Of a stretch of 64,000 bases of DNA, positions 47,468-54,646 are shown in pieces. The translations under genes and the position numbers were made by a program. Where the stretch lies: the NCBI RefSeq assembly GCF_014267175.1, contig NZ_JACMTR010000002.1:1438001-1502000 (forward strand). The letters run 5' to 3'. The notes beneath the pieces are model-generated. The model had not been told where the DNA came from, did not search any database, and saw only the letters and a program-made list of their open reading frames with translations. Source of the DNA: Pseudonocardia sp. C8 (GTDB taxonomy: Bacteria; Actinomycetota; Actinomycetes; Mycobacteriales; Pseudonocardiaceae). Each line of letters begins with the position of its first letter. The stretch's first letter is position 1.

Positions 47468-49297
47468 ATGCCACGGGCGAAGGCCGGTCGCCGAAGGCAG
47501 CGGGGAACGATCGATGAGCTGCCCAGCGGAGCGCTGCGTGTCCGCGTTCACGGCGGGCAGGACCCGGTATCGGGGAAGCGCAACACGCTTGTCGAGATCG
47601 TCGAGCCCGGGCCGCGACAGGAGGCCCGGGCCGAGGCCGCCCGGACGCGACTCCTCAACTCCGTCGATGAGCAGCGCAGTCCGCGCACCAGCGCGACATT
47701 GGACCAGTTGCTCGACCGCTACTTAGATACGGTTGACGTCGGCGCGACCACCCTCCGGGCCTACACCCGGTACCTGCAGCTGCACGTCCGCCCGTTCTTG
47801 GGGAAGACGAAAGCTGGCGCCGTTGGCGCCGAGGCTCTCGACTCGCTCTACGCCGAGCTGCGCCGCTGCCGGGATCACTGCGACCGCTCTGGTCGGGGCA
47901 TCGACCACCGGACGCCGCGCGAGCACGCGTGCGACGACCGGTGCCGTCCGCACCGGTGCCGGCCGCTCGCTCCCGCGACGATCCGGCACATCCACTTCGT
48001 GCTCAACGGAGCGTTCTCGCGCGGCGTGCGGTGGCGGTGGGTGTCCGTCAACCCGGTTGAGTTCGTGTCGCCGCCGGCGAAGCCGCTTCCAGACCCGCAG
48101 CCACCGTCTGCAGAGGAGGCCGCTCGGATCCTGAACGAGGCGTGGCGGGATCCGGATTGGGGTGCGCTGGTCTGGCTGTTCATGACCACCGGCGCCCGGC
48201 GCGGTGAGCTGTGCGCGCTGCGCTGGTCGAACGTCGCCCTCGAGTCGGGGACGTTGACGATCCGGCGGGCGATCGCCCAGGACGGGCGGACACTGCAGGA
48301 CAAGGACACCAAGACTCACCAGCAGCGGCGCCTCGCGCTCGACGCGGAGACGATCGAGGTGCTGCGCGACCACCGGGTGCGGTGCGTGGAACGTGCAGGA
48401 GCGATCGGGGTGGAACTGCGGCCGGAGGCGTTCGTGTTCTCGCTAGCGCCGGACGGGACGACGAGTCTGGTGCCGGGATCGGTGACACAGCGGTATTCGC
48501 GGCTGGCGGCCCGGCTTGGGCTCGACACCCACCTACACAACCTGCGGCATTACTCGGCGACGGAACTGATCGCGGCCGGCGTGGACGTGCGAACAGTGGC
48601 CGGCCGGCTCGGACACTCTGGAGGAGGTGTGACGACGCTGCGGGTGTATGCGGCATGGGTGTCGGAGGCGGACCAGCGAGCGGCCGACGGGCTCGGCAAA
48701 CGGATGCCGCGTCTCCCGGCGCGCGGCGAGTCCGATGCGGAGCGTGTACGGCGTGATCCGCGAACGGCCCGGGACCGCTTGGCCGTCGAACTGCTCCAAC
48801 TCATCGAGGCCGGAGCGGTGCCTGCCGGTGGGCACCTACCGAGTATCAAGAGACTGGCCGCAGAGAAGGGCCTGGCGCCCAGCACTGTGCATCGAGCGTT
48901 CGAGCTGCTCCGGGAGTGGGGTGTCCTCGGCGGCGAGCCGGGACAGCGTCCGCACGTGGTGAGCAGCAAGTCAGTCGACAACGAGCAGGCCGAGGGCGTC
49001 GAGAAGCCTCCTCCCGTGGACGAGCAGTCGACCGATGATCACACTCGGCGAGTCCCGAGCACGGACATCGCGCAGTACTGGACCGTCACGTTGAGAGGCC
49101 CGGACGGCCACCGATACCCGGCGAGAGTGGTCTCGGGTCGGCTCGACGATCCGGAGGCGTTTCGCCGGCATCTCATCGGCATCGCACGCGTCGAGGACCA
49201 AGACAACACCGATGACGGCGAACAGTGGATCGGCAGATACGAACTGGAAGTCCTGCCGGTCGTAGGGGACCGAGGCCCGGTGACCTTCCGATGGTAG
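47468..49297 (+). CDS. int: Tyrosine recombinase integrase fused to GntR-like HTH
   Basis: Site-specific recombinase for integration at tRNA-Val. The 609-residue protein has an N-terminal arm, a core-binding domain (about residues 75-190) with the Cys/His-rich insert usual in actinobacterial integrases, and a catalytic domain: first Arg in TTGARRGELCALRW (about 243), HNLRHYS (about 355), GH in RLGHSGGG (about 380) and the nucleophilic Tyr in RVYAAW (about 393). Unusually, a GntR-type winged helix follows (LPSIKRLAAEKGLAPSTVHR, about residues 434-497), then about 110 residues of unassigned sequence. Most relatives end near residue 420. The start fits the leaderless -10. Confidence 0.9.
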   Translation: MPRAKAGRRRQRGTIDELPSGALRVRVHGGQDPVSGKRNTLVEIVEPGPRQEARAEAARTRLLNSVDEQRSPRTSATLDQLLDRYLDTVDVGATTLRAYTRYLQLHVRPFLGKTKAGAVGAEALDSLYAELRRCRDHCDRSGRGIDHRTPREHACDDRCRPHRCRPLAPATIRHIHFVLNGAFSRGVRWRWVSVNPVEFVSPPAKPLPDPQPPSAEEAARILNEAWRDPDWGALVWLFMTTGARRGELCALRWSNVALESGTLTIRRAIAQDGRTLQDKDTKTHQQRRLALDAETIEVLRDHRVRCVERAGAIGVELRPEAFVFSLAPDGTTSLVPGSVTQRYSRLAARLGLDTHLHNLRHYSATELIAAGVDVRTVAGRLGHSGGGVTTLRVYAAWVSEADQRAADGLGKRMPRLPARGESDAERVRRDPRTARDRLAVELLQLIEAGAVPAGGHLPSIKRLAAEKGLAPSTVHRAFELLREWGVLGGEPGQRPHVVSSKSVDNEQAEGVEKPPPVDEQSTDDHTRRVPSTDIAQYWTVTLRGPDGHRYPARVVSGRLDDPEAFRRHLIGIARVEDQDNTDDGEQWIGRYELEVLPVVGDRGPVTFRW

Positions 49298-49368
49298 GGA
49301 CCGAATTGTCCCAAACGGGCTCGGGGGCAGCGATGTGTACCGCATGCTTGGCCGAGGAGGTGGTGGCG

Positions 49369-50820
49369 ATGGCCGGATTCTCTGGTAACTGGTTGGCACG
49401 GCCGAGGACCGACCACGCCACCGACGACGCTGGCGGTGTCCTTCGAGCATGGCGCAAGCGCCACCGTTACACGCAGGAACACGTCGCCGAGCTGCTGGGT
49501 ACCACGCAGCAGCACCTCTCTCAAATGGAGAAGGGCACGCGCGCGCTGTCCCTGGAGCAGCGGCGACAGCTGGTCGCTGAGCTGGGTATCGCACCGGAGG
49601 AGCTCGGGCTCTCGTCCGGGCAGAGCCGCTTCCTGGTCTCCAGCGAGGACGAAAGTCCTGAGATCGCGACGAGCCGGGCGCAGTGGCGGGCCGAGCGTTG
49701 CTGGCTCAACCGGAACCGTGCTGGGCTGGCTCGCCTCGCCGTCGACCTCTACTCGGCCGAGCACCGGATCCCGCGTGCACCGCTGATCGCTGCCCCTGAC
49801 TGGGTCCCGCGCGAGCCCGTGCCGCTGCGTTCGGTCGCGCTGTCGCTCGACGAGACCGAGTCGCCCTGCGCCGTCGACGGCAGCGAGCCCGAGTCGGCCG
49901 GTGCGCGCCCGTTGCGGATCAGGGATGCCCGGTTCGAGTACTACACGTCGGCGATCAAACACCTGGACAGGCCGGCCTTGTTCGAGTCCCGCCCGAGTTA
50001 CCGATTGCTCGGTGGGTCCCCGGCGAACGGGAACTTGTCGTTCGGCCTCGCGGCCTACTTCGACAAGCTTGACGTTTCAGAGGCACTCGGCCATGAGGTC
50101 GCCGCGGTGTGCATGGACGATTCGGCTGCTCTGGCGGCGCCGGGTCGGGCGCTGCGCGGTCGGCTCCCGTTCCGGGACCTGATTGGCGACCCGTTCGACC
50201 CGTTCCGCCGGGCCATCATTCCAGCCATCACCACGCTGACGATCCGGCTCCATCGCTATCCGGTCGAGCCGTCGTTTCTGCTGCATTGGCGCGACCCGTC
50301 GCGGGTCGCGACGGCCGGCGGCCTCTACGACGTCGTACCGGCCGGTGAGTTCCAGCCCTCCAGCGTCGCACTGTGGGACCGTCGCAACGACTTCGATCTG
50401 TGGCGCAACATCGTGCGCGAGTATTCCGAGGAGCTGCTGGGCACGCCTGAGCACGACGGTACCCGTAGCAAGGCGATCGACTACGACAGCTGGTCGCTAT
50501 ACCGTACGTTCGAGCAGTGCCTCGCCGCCGGAACGGCCAGCGCCCACGTGCTGGGGGTAGGCCTCGACGCCCTGACGCTCGCGGCAACGATCCTGACCGT
50601 CGTCGTGCTCGACGACGACGCGTTCAGGCAGGCGTTTGAGTCAGTCGTCCGGTACAACGAGGAGGGCGAGATCGTTGGCGTTGGTCAGGACGTCGCCGAG
50701 GGCGTTCCCTTCACCGCGGAGAGCATCGAGCGGATGCTGTCCGAGGAGCCATTGGCTTCACCCGGTGCGGCGTGCCTCTCGCTGGCTTGGCAGCATCGGG
50801 AGGTCCTGCTCGGCCTGTGA
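49369..50820 (+). CDS. XRE-type regulator with Nudix-like C-terminal domain
   Basis: A 483-residue protein. Residues ~24-75 form an XRE helix-turn-helix (YTQEHVAELLGTTQQHLSQM). The rest is a large domain with GGLYDVVPAGEFQPSS and REYSEELLG (about residue 350), which resembles but does not exactly match a Nudix box (one extra residue before the glycine). Starts at 49291 and 49333 are in frame; 49369 has GGAGG 8 nt upstream. The next gene is its paralogue without the HTH. A ligand-sensing regulator is the best guess; enzymatic activity is unproven. Confidence 0.75.
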   Translation: MAGFSGNWLARPRTDHATDDAGGVLRAWRKRHRYTQEHVAELLGTTQQHLSQMEKGTRALSLEQRRQLVAELGIAPEELGLSSGQSRFLVSSEDESPEIATSRAQWRAERCWLNRNRAGLARLAVDLYSAEHRIPRAPLIAAPDWVPREPVPLRSVALSLDETESPCAVDGSEPESAGARPLRIRDARFEYYTSAIKHLDRPALFESRPSYRLLGGSPANGNLSFGLAAYFDKLDVSEALGHEVAAVCMDDSAALAAPGRALRGRLPFRDLIGDPFDPFRRAIIPAITTLTIRLHRYPVEPSFLLHWRDPSRVATAGGLYDVVPAGEFQPSSVALWDRRNDFDLWRNIVREYSEELLGTPEHDGTRSKAIDYDSWSLYRTFEQCLAAGTASAHVLGVGLDALTLAATILTVVVLDDDAFRQAFESVVRYNEEGEIVGVGQDVAEGVPFTAESIERMLSEEPLASPGAACLSLAWQHREVLLGL

Positions 50821-50835
50821 CGGAAGGAGCTGCTG

Positions 50836-51945
50836 GTGCCCGGTGTCTACGAGCGACCCGACGTTCTCACCGACGCCGACCGGGAGTGGCTCCGAGTCCG
50901 GCACTATCTGCGCGACAACCGTTACAAGCTAGCAGTCCAGGCCTCGCGTGAGCTGTACCCGGAGGTGCCGCGGGTCGCCGACACCCCGCTGCTCGCCGAC
51001 CGGTCATGGCTTCCGTCGACCCCGATCCTGCTGGAGTCGATTGAGCTGGTACTCGACACTAATGCGGCGCCTGAGACGCCACCGACGCCCGAGCCAAGGT
51101 ACTCGGACCTGATCAGGCGGCTTGCTCCGCCTGCAATATTCGAAAATCGTCCAACATATCGTCTACTTTCCGTGCGACTCGATGTGGAACAGCCGTCGAT
51201 GACCTTCGGACTCGGCCATTATTTCGATGCGGTCGATACTGGCGAATCTGTTGCGCACGAATTCGCTGCGATCCAGCTCGGCGTGGAAGATCAGGTGGTC
51301 CAGCGATCCATGATCGGCAACCCCGTCGATCCTAGCCGCCGTCCTACGAACGTCGCGATCAGTGCCCTCACAGTTCGGCACGACGCAGAGACTGGAGACG
51401 CGCGGTTCCTTGTGCATTGGCGCGACCCAGCCAAGGTGGGGCACGCTGGTGGTCTGTTCCAGGTGCTCCCAGTCGGGGTCTTTCAGCCGGCTACGGACCA
51501 CCCTGACAGCGTCCACAATGACTTCTCCTTGTGGCGGTGCCTGCAGCGTGAGTATGCCGAAGAACTGCTCGGTGAGGAGGAGCCCCCGGCTGGCGCCGGA
51601 CCGATCGACTACCCGGCATGGCCGGTGGCTGTATCTCTCGACTACGAGCGGAGGCAGGGTGCCGTCCGGACATACTGCCTCGGTATGGGAGTCGACCCGC
51701 TGACATTGGCGACCGACCTCCTGGCCGTCACGGTCATCGACGCGCGTGTGTTCGACCGCCTGTTCGCGAGCCTGGTTAGCGGCAATAGCGAGGGCGAGCT
51801 GACCTCGTCCGGTGACGGGCAGATCGGTCATCCGCTCACAGCCGCGGAGGTCGAGCGGCTTGCCTACGACGAGCCCATGCAGGCCGCAGGAGCGGCGCTC
51901 CTGGCACTCGCGTGGGAGCATCGGGAGACGCTGCTTCCAGCATAG
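50836..51945 (+). CDS. Paralogue of the Nudix-like domain protein, no HTH
   Basis: A 369-residue protein aligned to the C-terminal domain of the preceding one: FENRPTYRLLS against FESRPSYRLLG, FLVHWRDPAKVGHAGGLFQV against FLLHWRDPSRVATAGGLYDV, REYAEELLG against REYSEELLG. The GTG start follows GGAAGGAG 6 nt upstream, 15 nt after the previous stop. A local AT-richer patch with rarer codons (ATA, AAA, TTT) lies at about 51120-51260. The pair may work as sensor and antagonist; the function is unknown. Confidence 0.75.
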   Translation: MPGVYERPDVLTDADREWLRVRHYLRDNRYKLAVQASRELYPEVPRVADTPLLADRSWLPSTPILLESIELVLDTNAAPETPPTPEPRYSDLIRRLAPPAIFENRPTYRLLSVRLDVEQPSMTFGLGHYFDAVDTGESVAHEFAAIQLGVEDQVVQRSMIGNPVDPSRRPTNVAISALTVRHDAETGDARFLVHWRDPAKVGHAGGLFQVLPVGVFQPATDHPDSVHNDFSLWRCLQREYAEELLGEEEPPAGAGPIDYPAWPVAVSLDYERRQGAVRTYCLGMGVDPLTLATDLLAVTVIDARVFDRLFASLVSGNSEGELTSSGDGQIGHPLTAAEVERLAYDEPMQAAGAALLALAWEHRETLLPA

Positions 51946-51962
51946 GCACAACGGCGCGTCGT

Positions 51963-52014
51963 ACAACACACCGTTGTTCGATCACATCTGCCTCGGCCGG
52001 TCACTCTTACCGGC
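51963..52014. promoter_or_regulatory. Inverted repeats upstream of xis
   Basis: ACAAC (51963) and GTTGT (51973) form a small dyad, and GCCGGT (51996-52001) with ACCGGC (52009-52014) forms a hairpin that ends right at the xis ATG. No ribosome site is visible. The hairpin could limit excisionase translation. Confidence 0.45.
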
Positions 52015-52296
52015 ATGGCTCACACCACAAATCGACCTCTGACTCAGGTAGCGGTTCCAGTTCCGGAGTCCGCGCCCCGCTTCTACAGCGTCGCCCAAGC
52101 CGCCCAGATGTTGGGCATGTCAGCGATGACGCTCTACCGCGCCATCAATTCGGGCGGCTTCCCCGCCGTCCGCATCCGCGGGCGACTGATCGTGCCTGCC
52201 AAGGCCATTGAGGTGCTTGCTGATCTCGCCGTAGCCGAACAGACCGTCGTCGACGCCGCTGACTGGGTGCCGGTGCCGCGCCGGAGCGCCGAGTGA
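52015..52296 (+). CDS. xis: Excisionase (Xis), MerR-type HTH
   Basis: A 93-residue DNA-binding protein that would direct excision by the integrase. The HTH_17 domain reads FYSVAQAAQMLGMSAMTLYR then AINSGGFPAVRIRGRLIVPA (about residues 24-63). A short Pro-rich head and an acidic C-terminal tail flank it. It is the first gene of the long overlapping train; its stop shares a base with the next start (TGATG). Confidence 0.88.
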   Translation: MAHTTNRPLTQVAVPVPESAPRFYSVAQAAQMLGMSAMTLYRAINSGGFPAVRIRGRLIVPAKAIEVLADLAVAEQTVVDAADWVPVPRRSAE

Positions 52297-52556
52297 TGGG
52301 CAGTGTCGGAGTCCTGCTCCTGGTCACGGTGGTCGGTGCGGTGGTCTGTGCGAAGGCGCACTCGGCCGGTGGTGCGGTCGTGTTTTCACTGTTCGCCCTC
52401 GTGCTGTTGTTGGCGACGCCGGTCGGGGCCGGTCTGCCGGGGGCGGTGTCGACGTTCGTGTCGGCGTTCGACCGGGCTGCGACACCGGCGTTGAACCGCA
52501 CTGAGCCCGTCGAGGACGCGCCGGTGGTGGCCGAGTCGCCGGGTGGTGACCGGTGA
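52296..52556 (+). CDS. Small two-TM membrane protein (Spd-like)
   Basis: An 86-residue protein with two hydrophobic segments (VGVLLLVTVVGAVVCA and AVVFSLFALVLLLATPVGAG) and a Pro/Glu-rich cytoplasmic or external tail. Small membrane proteins of this kind (Spd, spread) follow xis in actinomycete elements and help plasmid spread within the mycelium. The name is by position and size only. The next gene starts inside its stop (GTGA). Confidence 0.65.
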   Translation: MGSVGVLLLVTVVGAVVCAKAHSAGGAVVFSLFALVLLLATPVGAGLPGAVSTFVSAFDRAATPALNRTEPVEDAPVVAESPGGDR

Positions 52557-53149
52557 GCGCGGCCGCCGTCGGCGAGCCGGAGGAGTCTGCCCTCAAGGCC
52601 GGGCGGGCCGGGGACCTGGGTGGTCCTGCCTTCGGCAGGGCGGTGGGCCGGTCGGCCCGAGTTGGGCACGGCCTTTCTCCCCGTCAAGGGCACTGCGCTG
52701 GCGCTTCGTGTCGCTGCGCGACCGACTTGCGGCCGGCCCTGGACGGCGAGGCTCGGAGGCCGTGCGCGCCTGGGGGCGCGGTGGTGGGGCAGGTGCCGCC
52801 ACCGGAGGGCCGGGCCGACCGGCCCGCGACCGTCGAGCTGGAGACCAGCATGCACACCACCGCCAGGCGCCACGACCGCACCGCGGTCGGGTGCGAGCTC
52901 GCCGACGATCTGGTCGATCTCGCAGACCTGGTGTGTCCGGGTTGTTGGGGTCCGGTAGTCGATGTCCCGCCGGTAGGGTGGCCGGTCCGGGCGGGTCGGG
53001 TGCCGGGGTTCTCGCATCCGGACGGGTCGGTGTTGTGTCCGGATGAGCAGGGCCGTGCCGGGGAGCCGATCGAGGCCGGCGGTCTGTGTTACGGGCTGAC
53101 CGAGGCCGGGGCGGTCGTGTCGGTGGACGAGGCCCGGTGGTCGTGGTGA
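52553..53149 (+). CDS. Element-encoded hypothetical protein, zinc-ribbon-like
   Basis: A 198-residue open frame whose GTG overlaps the previous stop, as at all neighbouring junctions. The C-terminal ~100 residues look like a protein (LADDLVDLADLVCPGCWGPV then VLCPDEQG), with CPGC and a later Cys. The N-terminal ~95 residues have poorer codon use from about codon 35. An internal ATG at 52850 with GGAG 6 nt upstream could be the true start of a 99-residue product. The function is unknown. Confidence 0.5.
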   Translation: MSAAAVGEPEESALKAGRAGDLGGPAFGRAVGRSARVGHGLSPRQGHCAGASCRCATDLRPALDGEARRPCAPGGAVVGQVPPPEGRADRPATVELETSMHTTARRHDRTAVGCELADDLVDLADLVCPGCWGPVVDVPPVGWPVRAGRVPGFSHPDGSVLCPDEQGRAGEPIEAGGLCYGLTEAGAVVSVDEARWSW

Positions 53150-53532
53150 GCGGCCAGTCGCCGCGCGAATGGGCGGTCCCGGAGCGGGTCGTGCGGCCCG
53201 AGGAGATCGATTCGCGGTTGCTGGGTCCGATCGGGCGCACCGGCTTGCTGCAGATCATGGTTGACCACGACCCGCCGACGGTGGGTCGGTGCCCGGGTTG
53301 TGGGTGGGCGGTGGTGCGGCGGCGGGAGTGTCCGTCCCGGGTGATCGCGCGGGCGTTGCTGGAGAACACCCCGCTCCCGGCCCGGTTGGCGCATTTGGCC
53401 GCCGTTGTTCCTGGCGCCCGGGTCGGCCGGGATCAGGCTATGGACCGGGAGGCGCGGCGGGAGGCCGAGGACGCGTTGCCGGGGCTGTTCGCGGCACCGG
53501 CCCGGCGGCCCGAGCCGAGGAGAACCCAGTGA
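53146..53532 (+). CDS. Element-encoded zinc-ribbon-like hypothetical protein
   Basis: A 128-residue protein with GRCPGCGWAVVRRRECPSRV, a CxxC plus later Cys that may bind zinc, and a helical C-terminus rich in Arg, Glu and Ala. The GTG overlaps the previous stop and its own stop overlaps the WhiB-like gene start (GTGA). The function is unknown, but the place in the transfer region suggests an accessory role. Confidence 0.65.
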   Translation: MSGQSPREWAVPERVVRPEEIDSRLLGPIGRTGLLQIMVDHDPPTVGRCPGCGWAVVRRRECPSRVIARALLENTPLPARLAHLAAVVPGARVGRDQAMDREARREAEDALPGLFAAPARRPEPRRTQ

Positions 53533-54134
53533 CCAGCACCCACGGCGTAACCAGCAGGAACATCACGAAGGTGGGCCGGCCCGGCCACGGGATCTTGGCA
53601 GAACACGACCGCCGGGCCGTTCTCACCGCACCTCAGCAGGAAGTAGGCGAGATGCACAGCCTAGGACGACGCCCTGAGACGGGCAGAGACCGGGATTGGA
53701 GATCCCGGGCGGCCTGTGCGGGCACGAACCCCGAGACGTTCTTCCCGACTGCCCCGTCCGGGGCGGCGTTGGCGCGGGTGGAGGCGGCGGCGAAGCGGGT
53801 CTGTGCCGGGTGCCCGGTGCAGGCCGAGTGTCGAGTGTGGGCGCTCGAGGCGCTGCCGTTCGGGGTGGCCGGAGGGTTGAGCGAGTCCGAGCGGGCCGCC
53901 CTGCGCCGCAGGGCGACCCGATCCGGCCGTCGAGTGCCGAGGTCGAGATCGGGATCGGGGCGGGGTGGGTGGGCGAACGCGTCCCCGTTCCGGTCGGCCG
54001 GCTACGCGGCCCTGGCCGCGGGCCGGGACCGGGCCCGGATCGCGCGTGAGTGTGGGGTGTCGCGGCGGACGGTGGAGCGCTGGGCCGCGGACCTGGCCGC
54101 GACCGGCGCGGCGACGGCCGGTGGGGGTGGGTGA
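53529..54134 (+). CDS. WhiB-like protein with extra C-terminal HTH
   Basis: A 201-residue protein. Its middle has the WhiB core: DWRSRAACAG, then CAGCPVQAEC, giving four cysteines for a [4Fe-4S] cluster, and the FGVAGGLSESER turn motif. A basic stretch follows, then a resolvase-like HTH (ARIARECGVSRRTVERWAAD). The ~45 residues before the WhiB core are unassigned. The GTG has GAGGAG 6 nt upstream; an ATG at 53652 with AGGAAG is an alternative. WhiB-like proteins on mobile elements often adjust host or element transcription. Confidence 0.82.
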   Translation: MTSTHGVTSRNITKVGRPGHGILAEHDRRAVLTAPQQEVGEMHSLGRRPETGRDRDWRSRAACAGTNPETFFPTAPSGAALARVEAAAKRVCAGCPVQAECRVWALEALPFGVAGGLSESERAALRRRATRSGRRVPRSRSGSGRGGWANASPFRSAGYAALAAGRDRARIARECGVSRRTVERWAADLAATGAATAGGGG

Positions 54135-54646
54135 TGAGTGTGTTCGGAGAGCCGTCCGAGCAGCAGCGTCGGGTGTGGCGGGTCCGGGACCTGGTCCGGT
54201 CGTTGGCGGTGGAGTGGTTCGCCGCGACCGAGGTTCGCGAGCCGGTCGGGGACACGGCGATCACCCGCCCGGTGTTGGCCGATCCGCTTGCCGGGCTTCG
54301 GGCCGCGGTGTTGAGCCGGTGGGTCGCGGCCGGGCAGGTGCGTGACTACGCCCTGGATGCCCGTGGTGCGGGCCGGTCGTGGGCCGAGGTGGCCTCGGTG
54401 CTCGGGTTCGACGACCACGACGCCCCGGGGGTGGTGGCGTTCGAGCACGTCGCCGAGCGCGGTGGCCGCACCGGTCCGCGCTGGGACCGGGTGTGGTGGC
54501 GCTGTGCCAGTTGCGGGCAGCGGGTCGCCGATACCGGCCCCTACTCGTCGCACCCGAGCGAGGTGGAGACCGGGCACGCCGAGACCTGCGCAAGGCATGC
54601 AGCCGATGTCGCGGCGTGGGCCGAGCGGACCGGCTGGGGGCAGTGA
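54134..54646 (+). CDS. Element-encoded hypothetical protein with zinc-ribbon-like motif
   Basis: A 170-residue protein. The N-terminal half is helical (VRDLVRSLAVEWFAATEV, AGRSWAEVASVLGF resembling an HTH). The C-terminal half has CASCGQRV and a later His/Cys set (GHAETCARH), a possible zinc site. It starts at TGATG and its stop overlaps the coupling-protein start (TGATG). I do not recognise a family. Confidence 0.65.
   Translation: MSVFGEPSEQQRRVWRVRDLVRSLAVEWFAATEVREPVGDTAITRPVLADPLAGLRAAVLSRWVAAGQVRDYALDARGAGRSWAEVASVLGFDDHDAPGVVAFEHVAERGGRTGPRWDRVWWRCASCGQRVADTGPYSSHPSEVETGHAETCARHAADVAAWAERTGWGQ

Noticed and set aside
47133..47474. Minus-strand frame across tRNA-Val and the ahpE end
   Set aside because: It overlaps a clear tRNA and a peroxiredoxin gene and has no domain.
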